Source: Acinetobacter sp. TGL-Y2
GTDB lineage: Bacteria > Pseudomonadota > Gammaproteobacteria > Pseudomonadales > Moraxellaceae
Direction: 5' to 3'
NCBI RefSeq assembly: GCF_001612555.1
Contig: NZ_CP015110.1
Span: forward strand, 744,001 to 808,000
Length of the DNA stretch: 64,000 nt
Shown here in pieces: positions 48,911 to 58,392 of the stretch (position 1 is its first letter; each line of letters begins with the position of its first letter). A program made the position numbers and the translations under genes. The notes below the pieces were generated by a model. That model saw only the letters and a program-made list of their open reading frames with translations, was not told the DNA's origin and did not search any database.

Positions 48911-49360
48911 ATGGTTGTTTTGAGCAAATATTTTTTTAGATTTTTTATCTACTGCGTGATTTTAACCATGATGGTCGGTGTCATCGCGGCGTTGACACCG
49001 AGTTTTGTGGGACAGGTGCTCACTGCATTTCCATTTCTCATTGCCATGATATTGGTGCTGTTTCATTTTATTCGTAAAGAACAGCGTGCGCCCACACCCA
49101 GTGAGCGCAACAAAATTGCCTTGGGTTATAGCTTGATCTTTTTTAGCTACAATATGCTTTTTGCGCTATTAGGGCCGTTAATTTTCAACTGGAAAGAAGA
49201 CAATATTGTTCAGGTATGGCTGCAATTTATTAGCCATAAACAGTTCTTATTTCAACTGATTGCACAGCTGATGATGTACATGATTCCACTGTACATTATC
49301 ACCTTTTGGTTTTATGGCAAACAAGCTGAGCGCATGGCCAATAAAATATTAGGAACTTAA
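48911..49360 (+). CDS. Small inner-membrane protein, ABZJ_00895-like
   Basis: This 149-residue protein has four predicted membrane helices: about residues 8-28, 35-52, 74-92 and 116-138. It resembles small membrane proteins found in Acinetobacter genomes under the provisional name ABZJ_00895 family; that recollection is not certain. No catalytic motif is seen. The gene precedes the TIGR01777-type oxidoreductase on the same strand with a 69-base gap. Confidence 0.65.
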   Translation: MVVLSKYFFRFFIYCVILTMMVGVIAALTPSFVGQVLTAFPFLIAMILVLFHFIRKEQRAPTPSERNKIALGYSLIFFSYNMLFALLGPLIFNWKEDNIVQVWLQFISHKQFLFQLIAQLMMYMIPLYIITFWFYGKQAERMANKILGT

Positions 49361-49429
49361 ATTTGTTTGCGTAAAGGCTTTTTTTTGTATATAGCATAGA
49401 AGCAACTTTATGGGTAAAGCGCACAAACG

Positions 49430-50335
49430 ATGAACACATTATTGGTTTTGGTAACCGGTGCCTCTGGTTTTATTGGCACCCAATTGATCTCGTATTTACT
49501 GCAACAAAATTATCGTGTTGTCGGCTTAACCAGACAGAAAAATAAAGTTGCTCAGCATCCCGCTATGCAGTGGATTAACGACTTGGAAGAACTGACCACT
49601 GATCAAATTGATTACGTGATTAACTTAGCCGGTGAAAGCATTGGACAGGGTCGCTGGACAGACCATCGTAAACAGAAATTGATACAAAGTCGGGTGGGAA
49701 CCACCGAAAATTTATATCGGTATCTGAGCAAAAGAAAGGTATTTCCTAAACGGATCATTTCAGGTTCTGCTGTTGGGTTTTATGGTATTGACCCTTCAGA
49801 GCAATGGTTTGACAGCTGTGATGAGCGCACCCCCCCACAAGCGATTTTCATGTCTGAACTGTGCCAAAAATGGGAAGCCGTGACCGCTCAATATCCTGAT
49901 CAAAATACTAAGACTATTCGGTTAGGTGTGGTTTTTGGGCGCAAAGGCGGTATTTTGCCACAAATGCTGTTGCCTATAAAAATGAACATGGTGAAAAAGA
50001 TCGGGCATGGACGCCAACCCTGCGTTTGGGTGCATATTCAAGATGTCATTCGTGCGATCGAATTTTTAATGCTCAAGGATACATCTGAGCAGATTTTCAA
50101 CGTGGTTGCACCCGAAAAAGTCAATCAAAAAACCTTTGCTGATACGGCATGCTTGATCTTAAAGAAGAAACCACTTTTTAACCTACCCGGTGTAGTGATG
50201 AAGACTGTTTTGGGAGAACAATCACAGTTGATTTTAAATGGCCAATACGTTAAACCTAAAGCGCTACAAGATGCAGGTTTTGAATTTAATTTTCCAACAT
50301 TAAAACAAGCACTTGAAGATGTAATCATTCTTTAA
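49430..50335 (+). CDS. TIGR01777-family NAD(P)-dependent epimerase-like protein
   Basis: The 301-residue short-chain dehydrogenase-like protein has the nucleotide-binding motif VTGASGFIGTQL at residues 8-19, followed by INLAGESIGQGRW, SGSAVGFYG and RLGVVFGRKGGILPQML. These match the YfcH/SDR39U1 (TIGR01777) family. The C-terminal DUF1731-like segment LPGVVMKTVLGEQSQLILNG is present. Substrate is unknown. The classic YxxxK catalytic pair is not obvious, as in other members of this family. Confidence 0.85.
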   Translation: MNTLLVLVTGASGFIGTQLISYLLQQNYRVVGLTRQKNKVAQHPAMQWINDLEELTTDQIDYVINLAGESIGQGRWTDHRKQKLIQSRVGTTENLYRYLSKRKVFPKRIISGSAVGFYGIDPSEQWFDSCDERTPPQAIFMSELCQKWEAVTAQYPDQNTKTIRLGVVFGRKGGILPQMLLPIKMNMVKKIGHGRQPCVWVHIQDVIRAIEFLMLKDTSEQIFNVVAPEKVNQKTFADTACLILKKKPLFNLPGVVMKTVLGEQSQLILNGQYVKPKALQDAGFEFNFPTLKQALEDVIIL

Positions 50336-50364
50336 CTTAAGAAAAATATCGCGTTACACAAGAT

Positions 50365-51468
50365 CTAAAGACTTAAAGGATCAGTCGAGTAGGGCTGAAT
50401 GTCACTGAGTGTTTTCTGTTTCAATATCATTTGGCGCAATAGTCTTGCAGATGCTGGTCCCATACATAGCCCATTTCGATAATGTCCAAAGTTCGCCCAA
50501 AGATTGTCGATATTGGGCATAAGTCCAATATAAGGAATGCCGTTCGGAGAGCTGGGTCGCAGGCCGGCCCACTGTTGAACAATCGGGAAATGAGACAGTT
50601 CTGGCACCATTTCTATAGATGCCTTATAAATATCTTGTAGCGTATGGAGAGTTGGACGCTGATCAAAACCGATCTCATTCATACTTGAACCACAGACGAT
50701 ATGACCATCCTGCCGTGGAATCAAATACATCACCTTGTTCATACACATGCTCGGAAGCCATTGTTCAGGCGTTTTAAACAGGAGCATCTGTCCTTGAACC
50801 GGATACACAGGAATATTTAGATTGAGCTGCGTTGACCAATGTTCTGACCAAGCGCCAGTTGCAATCACATAGTGATCCGCATGAAAACATTGACCATTTT
50901 GAGATTGGATATATTCAATCTGATCAAGATGTATTTTAAAGTGATCGATCCAAGTATTTTCATGAAACTGAACGTTAGGATGCTGTTTTAAGTAATGAAT
51001 CAGTGACTTTAATAATCGTGGATTCCTTATATTGGCAATATGAGGGAAATAGATTGCCTCTTGAAATTGACTTGAAACTCTGGGGTTTGTCTTAGCTAAT
51101 GCGCTTTGGTTTAAGTATTGACAGTATTGCATCGGATCTTGATGCTGATTTTTATAATTGAGTCCGATTTCAAAATCATCATGATCAAAAATCAAAAGAC
51201 CTGTTTCATGAATTTCAAAATCAACCCCCGTAATCGGCTTGAGTTTTTCATTCCATTCGCTATACAGCGTTTTGGCATGTTTGGCTAATTCATTCACTTC
51301 TGGTGGATAGCGCCAAGGATACATGGGAGAGAGGATGCCACCACCTGCCCATGAGGCGGCTTTTCCTGCATGTTGTTGATCAAAAATACTGACGGAACAT
51401 CCCTGTTCCACAAGTTCAAGTGCAGTCAGTAGACCACTGATTCCCGCACCGACAATGGCTATATGCAT
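50365..51468 (-). CDS. thiO: Glycine oxidase ThiO-like FAD oxidoreductase
   Basis: This 367-residue DAO-family flavoprotein has an N-terminal FAD motif IAIVGAGISGLLTALEL. It also has SWAGGGILSPMYPWRYP, a loop typical of ThiO, and the C-terminal WAGLRPSSPNGIPYIG and GHYRNGLCMGPASARLL. ThiO oxidises glycine to the imine used for thiazole synthesis in thiamine biosynthesis. I start it at 51468 because AAAGAG lies upstream and MHIAIVGAG matches the family; the open frame extends 18 codons further. No thi genes are adjacent. Confidence 0.82.
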   Translation of the reverse strand: MHIAIVGAGISGLLTALELVEQGCSVSIFDQQHAGKAASWAGGGILSPMYPWRYPPEVNELAKHAKTLYSEWNEKLKPITGVDFEIHETGLLIFDHDDFEIGLNYKNQHQDPMQYCQYLNQSALAKTNPRVSSQFQEAIYFPHIANIRNPRLLKSLIHYLKQHPNVQFHENTWIDHFKIHLDQIEYIQSQNGQCFHADHYVIATGAWSEHWSTQLNLNIPVYPVQGQMLLFKTPEQWLPSMCMNKVMYLIPRQDGHIVCGSSMNEIGFDQRPTLHTLQDIYKASIEMVPELSHFPIVQQWAGLRPSSPNGIPYIGLMPNIDNLWANFGHYRNGLCMGPASARLLRQMILKQKTLSDIQPYSTDPLSL

Positions 51469-51550
51469 CCCGCACTCTTTAAATCGTTGATTAAAATTTT
51501 TATACCTATAAAAAACCCTCATGCACAGTGAGAGGTTGGTTATTTGAGTA

Positions 51551-52585
<1,035 letters not shown>

Positions 52586-52672
52586 TTAAACTTGCGGTCA
52601 TTGTAGCCCCCTTCATGCGGTTTTTGGGAAAATGCTGATGGTTTTTTCTCATGATGTTAATTTGAGTTTGTT

Positions 52673-53170
52673 ATGAATGATTCCCAAAAAAAATGGACGG
52701 GCAACCTCCATTTAGGTACAAAGCCTGAAATTAATGTGGTGCTCAACCAACTTAGCCAAGTTTTTAATTCATCGCCTTATTTTGCGCACAATGAAATGCA
52801 GATGCGTGTGGTGAATGACGAAATTGAAGGTTATATCGAAATGAAGCCAAATTTGATTGGTAATATTTCATTCCAAATTTTGCATGGTGGTGTTGCAGCG
52901 ACATTACTCGACAGTATTGGCGGGATCGTGGCAATGGGTGAGCTATATAAACGGGCTGAGCCTGACCAACTTGCGGACACACTAAAAAAAGTATCTCGTT
53001 TGGCCACTGTGGATATGCGAGTGGATTATCTCGCGCCAGGTCGTGGTCAGTATTTTACAGCCAAAGCTGAAGTGCTGCGTATGGGGCGTAAGGGCTGTAC
53101 TATGCGCATGACCATGGTCAATGATGAAAATAAACCGATTGCTACAGGCATTGCATCCTATGCATATTGA
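52673..53170 (+). CDS. Hotdog-fold thioesterase (PaaI/YigI type)
   Basis: The 165-residue protein has the hotdog core ILHGGVAATLLDSIGGIVAM, with the HGG motif of PaaI-type acyl-CoA thioesterases, and VDMRVDYLAPGRGQYFTAKAEVLRMG downstream. Size and an insertion rich in charged residues (LYKRAEPDQLADTLKK) recall the YigI group. Substrate is unknown. A short CTGA tandem repeat follows the stop codon directly. Confidence 0.8.
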   Translation: MNDSQKKWTGNLHLGTKPEINVVLNQLSQVFNSSPYFAHNEMQMRVVNDEIEGYIEMKPNLIGNISFQILHGGVAATLLDSIGGIVAMGELYKRAEPDQLADTLKKVSRLATVDMRVDYLAPGRGQYFTAKAEVLRMGRKGCTMRMTMVNDENKPIATGIASYAY

Positions 53171-53491
53171 TCTGACTGACTGACTGACTGATTGAATTCG
53201 AATGAAGATTCAAAAGCCACTCAATGCAGTGGCTTTCTTCTGGGCATGTATTTATTCTAATTGGCTAATACTGTGAAAATAAAAAAATTTAAAAAGTATA
53301 CGCAGGAGTAATTTTTTATTACGAAATCCATTCATTTTAGCAGTAAAATTGGCATTAATAACTTAAGTAATGGCTTTCTCATTCACATCCTCCATTTGTT
53401 GAATTTTAATGTGTAGTCGCCTTGTAGCATCTGCCTTGAAATCGTTATGTGGTGTCCTTGACCAAGTCTCATGTCTATTTAGGAAGATGTG
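53171..53491. other. Intergenic region: CTGA repeat, terminator, promoter area
   Basis: Five CTGA units occupy 53172-53191. A hairpin AAAGCCACT/AGTGGCTTT at 53213-53236 probably ends the thioesterase transcript, though its T-run is interrupted. The remaining bases before 53492 contain no frame of note and should hold the promoter of the efflux operon. AGGAAG at 53481-53486 is the ribosome binding site of the next gene. Confidence 0.6.
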
Positions 53492-54691
53492 ATGTCAGAA
53501 ATACGTAACACAAAGCCGTCTACAGAAGACGAGTCAAAAGCGATAGCACCTCAAGAGCAAGCACCTCAAGAAAATGCATCAGAAGCAGAACATGCTGCGA
53601 AGATGAAAAGTAAACGGAAAAAAGCACTCAGTATTGTCGCTATTTTGGTTTTCATTGCATTGGTCGTTTACCTGATTTGGTCATTTATTTTTAGTCATAC
53701 CGTCAGTACGGAAAATGCCTATGTGGGTGCTGAAAGTGCCGAAATTACCTCCATGGTCAGTGGTCAGGTTGCCGAAGTCCTTGTGTCAGATACTCAAGCT
53801 GTCAAAAAAGGAGATGTACTGGCACGGATAGATTCCAGTGATGCCGAAATTGCTTTGGCACAGGCAGAAGCAGAATTGGCTAAAGCTAGACGGCAGTATT
53901 CACAAAGCAGCGCCAATACCAATTCTTTAAACTCTCAAGTTATGGTGAGTAGTGAAGACATTCGCAGTGCCAAAGCGCAAGTTGCTCAATCACAGGTAGA
54001 CTTTGAGCGTGCTCAAGATGAATTGGCTCGTCGTACGCAATTGGGTGCATCAGGTGCAATTTCCAAAGAGGAGTTAACAACGTCACAACGTACCTTACAA
54101 ACAGCTAAGGCACATTTAGATGTAATGAAGGCTGGGCTTGCACAGGCAGAATCTAAACGTAAAGCTGCACAAAGTAACTTAGAAGCCAGTGAAGCTTTAA
54201 TTAAAGGAACAAATCAATCCACTACGCCAGATGTGTTGGTGGCTCAAGCACGTGTAGATCAAGCACGTTTAGATTTACAACGAACTGAAATTAGAGCGCC
54301 TTTAGATGGAGTGGTTGCACGCCGTAGTGTACAAGTGGGTCAACGTATTGCATCAGGTGCATCTTTAATGCGAGTGGTGCCACTCAGTCAACTTTATGTA
54401 GATGCAAACTTTAAAGAAAGCCAATTGGCAGATGTAAAAGTCGGGCAGAAAGTCGGTTTAACCTCCGATTTATACGGTAAAAAAGTTGAATATACAGGCA
54501 CAGTGATTGGCTTCTCAGGCGGAACTGGTGCTGCATTCGCTTTAATTCCTGCTCAAAATGCCACAGGCAACTGGATTAAAGTCGTTCAACGTTTGCCTGT
54601 GCGTATTCGACTTGATCCGAAGCAATTGGCTGAGCATCCGCTTCGGGTGGGTTTGTCAATGGAAGCCACAATCGATATCTCATCGAAGTAA
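53492..54691 (+). CDS. HlyD/EmrA-family membrane fusion protein
   Basis: The 399-residue periplasmic adaptor of an EmrAB-type pump has a cytoplasmic tail of about 45 residues and one membrane helix (ALSIVAILVFIALVVYLIWSF). A lipoyl half-domain (SGQVAEVLVSDTQAVKKGDVL), a long coiled-coil hairpin with Ala/Gln-rich heptads and the second half-domain RAPLDGVVARRSVQVGQRI follow. It links the inner-membrane transporter to an outer-membrane channel, not encoded here. ATG 53492 is preferred to GTG 53489 because of spacing from AGGAAG. The transporter gene follows after six bases. Confidence 0.88.
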   Translation: MSEIRNTKPSTEDESKAIAPQEQAPQENASEAEHAAKMKSKRKKALSIVAILVFIALVVYLIWSFIFSHTVSTENAYVGAESAEITSMVSGQVAEVLVSDTQAVKKGDVLARIDSSDAEIALAQAEAELAKARRQYSQSSANTNSLNSQVMVSSEDIRSAKAQVAQSQVDFERAQDELARRTQLGASGAISKEELTTSQRTLQTAKAHLDVMKAGLAQAESKRKAAQSNLEASEALIKGTNQSTTPDVLVAQARVDQARLDLQRTEIRAPLDGVVARRSVQVGQRIASGASLMRVVPLSQLYVDANFKESQLADVKVGQKVGLTSDLYGKKVEYTGTVIGFSGGTGAAFALIPAQNATGNWIKVVQRLPVRIRLDPKQLAEHPLRVGLSMEATIDISSK

Positions 54692-54697
54692 TTTCGT

Positions 54698-56224
54698 ATG
54701 AATAACACAGCATTGTACGGTGACCTCAAAGGCGCTAAGTTGGCTTTGGCCGCCTTTGTTTTGGCATTGGCAAATTTTATGGTCGTACTCGATATGACCA
54801 TTGCCAATGTATCTGTTCCACATATTACAGGCAGTTTGGCTGTTTCAAGTTCGCAAGGAACTTGGGTTATTACCTCTTATGCGGTCGCTGAAGCGATTTG
54901 TGTACCACTGACAGGGTGGCTTGCAGGTCGCTTTGGTGCAGTTCGAGTTTTTAGTATTAGCTTATTAGGCTTTACTATATTTTCCATCCTATGTGGGCTG
55001 TCGAATAGTTTAGCGATGTTGGTGATTTGTCGCATTGGACAGGGCATATTCGGGGGGCCGATTATGCCACTCAGCCAAATGCTTCTCATGCGTATTTTCC
55101 CTCCTGAAAAGCAATCTCAAGCCATGGGAATGTGGGCAATGACCACGGTGGTTGGCCCGATTTTAGGTCCAATTCTTGGAGGGACAATCAGTGATAATCT
55201 GTCATGGCATTGGATTTTCTTTATCAATATTCCAGTCGGATTACTTTGTGCTTATGGTGCAATGCGATTGCTCAAATCAGCTGAGACACCTATTTCTAAA
55301 TTGAAAATCGACACCATAGGTTTGGCATTACTGATTTTATGGATTGGCGCACTACAATTGATGCTTGATCTGGGTCATGAACATGATTGGTTCAACAGTG
55401 GTCTAATCACATCATTGGCTATAATTACCCTGATTGGCTTTGTCGTGTTTATGATTTGGGAACTGACCGAAAAACATCCTGTCGTAAATATCAAAATTTT
55501 TAGATATCGTGGGTTTAGTATAGCGACCTTGGCGCTAGCACTTGGTTTTGGCGCATTTTTTGGAAGTATTGTTTTGATTCCCCAATGGTTACAAATCAAT
55601 TTGGGTTATACCGCATCTTGGGCGGGTTATTTAACGGCGACCATGGGCTTTGGTAGTTTGTTGATGTCACCGATTGTGGCGAAGATCGCGACCAAATATG
55701 ATCAGCGCGCCTTAGCCTGTTTTGGACTACTACTGTTGGGTGGTGTGACATTAATGCGGTCATTCTGGGTTACAGATGCGGACTTTATGGCATTGGCACT
55801 TCCACAAATTATTCAGGGGTTCGCTGTACCATTTTTCTTTATCCCACTCACCAATATCGCTTTAGCTTCTGTAAAAACAGAGGAATTGGCTTCTGCAGCA
55901 GGCTTGATGAACTTTTGTCGAACCATGGCAGGGGCAATTGGAGCATCGATTGCAGTCACCATTTGGGATGATCACGCCAAAATCGCTCGTAGCGAAATGG
56001 TGTCTAATTTACATATTGAAGAAACTCAGCGAAATATGAGCCAAGCTGGTTATAGCCCAGAAAGTATTTTAGGCGTCATTTCGAATCTGGTCGATAAAGA
56101 GTCGCTGACATTATCGGTCAATCATGTGTTTTTGATTCTCTCTATGGTCTTTATCTTTGCAGGATTAATCATTTGGTTATGTCCTAAACCTAAAGGCAAC
56201 GTTGGTGGAGGTCATGCGCATTAG
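54698..56224 (+). CDS. DHA2-family MFS drug transporter (EmrB-like)
   Basis: This 508-residue protein with about 14 membrane helices matches EmrB/QacA drug:H+ antiporters. DHA2 motifs are visible: FMVVLDMTIANVSVPHI (motif D1), GWLAGRFGAVRVF (motif A) and GPILGPILGGTISDNLSWHW (motif C). The end is hydrophilic (GNVGGGHAH). It forms an operon with the EmrA-like gene. No regulator such as EmrR is adjacent. Substrates cannot be predicted reliably from sequence. Confidence 0.9.
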   Translation: MNNTALYGDLKGAKLALAAFVLALANFMVVLDMTIANVSVPHITGSLAVSSSQGTWVITSYAVAEAICVPLTGWLAGRFGAVRVFSISLLGFTIFSILCGLSNSLAMLVICRIGQGIFGGPIMPLSQMLLMRIFPPEKQSQAMGMWAMTTVVGPILGPILGGTISDNLSWHWIFFINIPVGLLCAYGAMRLLKSAETPISKLKIDTIGLALLILWIGALQLMLDLGHEHDWFNSGLITSLAIITLIGFVVFMIWELTEKHPVVNIKIFRYRGFSIATLALALGFGAFFGSIVLIPQWLQINLGYTASWAGYLTATMGFGSLLMSPIVAKIATKYDQRALACFGLLLLGGVTLMRSFWVTDADFMALALPQIIQGFAVPFFFIPLTNIALASVKTEELASAAGLMNFCRTMAGAIGASIAVTIWDDHAKIARSEMVSNLHIEETQRNMSQAGYSPESILGVISNLVDKESLTLSVNHVFLILSMVFIFAGLIIWLCPKPKGNVGGGHAH

Positions 56225-56267
56225 TTTTGACTTGATGAGATAAAGTATTAAAGTCTGTTTATCAATT

Positions 56268-56294
56268 AAAAAGCACCTTTGTTAGGTGCTTTTT
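56268..56294. terminator. Bidirectional terminator between emrB-like gene and glpK
   Basis: AAAAAGCACCT, loop TTGTT, AGGTGCTTTTT between converging genes. Confidence 0.87.
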
Positions 56295-56349
56295 ATATTT
56301 TGGATGATTCTTTTGAATATTTACTTTGGTAAAATCTTAAACTCTGAAA

Positions 56350-57828
56350 TTAAGATTTCGCTCGATTTAATGCATCATTCCAAAGCTTGAGATGATACTG
56401 TCTTTGATCTTCACTCATTTGCGGCTCAAAAGCACATTCGAGTTTCCAAGAGTCCGAAATTTCGCTTAAATCATTAAATACACCTGCCTTTAATCCCGCC
56501 ATTGCCGCGGCACCCCATGCAGTCGATTCAAACATTTTAGGACGTAATACCGGCACATTTAAAATGTCGGCTTGAAATTGCATCATCATATCGTTTTGGC
56601 TGGCACCCCCATCGACGCGTAGCTCTTTCAGGGGATGACCAATATCCGACTGCATGGCAGTTAAAACATCGGACACTTGAAAAGCAATGGATTCGAGAGC
56701 AGCACGTGCAATATGCGCTTTATGTGTGCCTCGAGACATTCCGCACAGTAGCGCGCGGGCATCGCTATCCCAGTGCGGTGCACCCAATCCAGTAAAAGCG
56801 GGAACCAGCACCACACCTTCAGTTTGTGTGACTGTACATGCCAGTTGTTCAACGTCATCACTGTGCTGAATAATGCCCAAACCATCTCGCAGCCATTGCA
56901 CGATTGCACCCGCCATAAATACACTGCCTTCAAGTGCATAGGTCGGTTTGTTGTGACATTGCCAAGCCAAGGTTGAAAGCAGTTGATTTTGACTCGCTTT
57001 AATTTCTTGACCTGTATTGAACAGCATGAAACAACCCGTACCATAGGTATTCTTGGCGGTACCGACTTCAAAACAAGACTGCCCAAATAGGGCAGATTGC
57101 TGATCACCTAAAACACCTGTGATCGGAATTTCAGCACCCAATAAACCTTTAGCGGTATTGGCGATATAGGCATCTGAGGCAACGATCTTCGGTAAGAGTG
57201 ATTTTGGAATGTTGAATAACGCTAAAAGTTCTTCGTCCCATTGCTGAGTTTGGAGTTCCATGAGCATAGTGCGTGAGGCATTGCTCATTTCAATGACGTG
57301 CTCAGCACCTTGAGTTAGGTTCCAAATCAGCCAGCTGTCAATTGTACCAAAAGCCACATGACCTTGTTCTGCCTGTTCACGGAGTCCATCTACATGCTTA
57401 AGCAACCAAACCAATTTTCCAGCACTAAAATAAGGGTCAATGCGAAGCCCGGTTTTTTGGCTGACCTTATGTTCATGTTGGTTTTGAATCAGCTGATTAC
57501 ACCATTCACTGGCTCTACGGTCTTGCCAGACAATCGCAGGGGCAAGCGGATGTCCTGTTCGTTTGTCCCACACTACGGTGGTTTCACGCTGATTGGTCAG
57601 TCCTATGGCTTTGATATCTTTGGCCATCAATCGGGCAGATGCGATGGCTTGCTGCACCACGGCAATTTGAGTGCTCCAAATGTCTTGCGCGTTTTGTTCT
57701 ACCCAACCTGACTGTGGGGTATGAATTTGGATTTCTCTTTGAGCACTGGCATGAACCTTTCCATGTTCATCAAAGATGATCGCACGACTAGACGTTGTTC
57801 CTTGATCGAGTGCAAGTAAATAGCTCAT
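56350..57828 (-). CDS. glpK: Glycerol kinase
   Basis: GlpK (492 residues) phosphorylates glycerol to glycerol 3-phosphate in the cytoplasm. FGGY-kinase motifs are clear: LALDQGTTSSRAIIFD (ATP phosphate-binding), NQRETTVVWD and IVWQDRRA (glycerol contacts), GVLGDQQSALFGQ, and RVDGGASQNDMMMQFQADI (FGGY signature 2). It is monocistronic here; no glpF or glpD neighbour is visible. It is divergent from ssrA across about 130 bases. Confidence 0.95.
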   Translation of the reverse strand: MSYLLALDQGTTSSRAIIFDEHGKVHASAQREIQIHTPQSGWVEQNAQDIWSTQIAVVQQAIASARLMAKDIKAIGLTNQRETTVVWDKRTGHPLAPAIVWQDRRASEWCNQLIQNQHEHKVSQKTGLRIDPYFSAGKLVWLLKHVDGLREQAEQGHVAFGTIDSWLIWNLTQGAEHVIEMSNASRTMLMELQTQQWDEELLALFNIPKSLLPKIVASDAYIANTAKGLLGAEIPITGVLGDQQSALFGQSCFEVGTAKNTYGTGCFMLFNTGQEIKASQNQLLSTLAWQCHNKPTYALEGSVFMAGAIVQWLRDGLGIIQHSDDVEQLACTVTQTEGVVLVPAFTGLGAPHWDSDARALLCGMSRGTHKAHIARAALESIAFQVSDVLTAMQSDIGHPLKELRVDGGASQNDMMMQFQADILNVPVLRPKMFESTAWGAAAMAGLKAGVFNDLSEISDSWKLECAFEPQMSEDQRQYHLKLWNDALNRAKS

Positions 57829-57937
57829 CTTCTACGGTTTTTAGCTTCGAAAGCACAATATTAGCCTAATCTTGCACTACGACCCAGAGCGATATGCAAA
57901 AATTGAGAATTTTCCTGCCAAAACTGAATAAATGTGC

Positions 57938-57943
57938 TATGAT
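57938..57943 (+). promoter_or_regulatory. Likely -10 element of ssrA
   Basis: TATGAT lies 13 bases before the mature tmRNA 5' end. The corresponding -35 region (around CTGCCA) is weak. Confidence 0.4.
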
Positions 57944-57956
57944 TCGTTTGTACTTT

Positions 57957-58314
57957 GGGGATGTTCTTGGCTTCGACGCTGGTGATGAAACTCATAGATG
58001 CATGCCGAGAGCGCATTTTCTCTCGTAAATCAAATTTGCATTTTTTAGTCGCAAACGACGAATCATACGCTCTAGCTGCCTAAGGGCAGCTTGTCCTTTT
58101 CTCTGAATACTTGTGGTTAGAGAGAACGACTGAAGCGCACGCACACAAGACCGTATAAAGCTAAGCCTCGGGGCTTTATATTAAATCTAGAGGATCGCCA
58201 GAGCATCCTGTTCGTCGGGTCGCAAAGGGTTAAACTAATAGACGATATCTAAGCATGTAGTATTCTCGAGCGTAATGCTTGCGGACGCGGGTTCGACTCC
58301 CGCCATCTCCACCA
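57957..58314 (+). ncRNA. ssrA: Transfer-messenger RNA (tmRNA)
   Basis: The 358-base RNA starts GGGGATGTTCTTGGCTTCGA and ends with the T-arm GGGTTCGACTCCCGCC and acceptor CATCTCCACCA; GGGGATG pairs with CATCTCC to form the acceptor stem. The tag reading frame (58051-58083) encodes ANDESYALAA then TAA. tmRNA, with SmpB, rescues stalled ribosomes and tags the nascent chain for ClpXP/ClpAP. CCA is encoded. It is followed by a terminator and then directly by a type I restriction-modification locus. Confidence 0.97.
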
Positions 58315-58326
58315 AAATTATACGGA

Positions 58327-58360
58327 AAAGCGCTAACCTCATCGGTTGGCGCTTTTTTTC
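58327..58360 (+). terminator. Terminator after ssrA
   Basis: AAGCGCTAACC, loop TCATC, GGTTGGCGCTT followed by seven Ts. Confidence 0.86.
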
Positions 58361-58392
58361 GCCTAATATAAGATGATTAAACGGACAAAATA

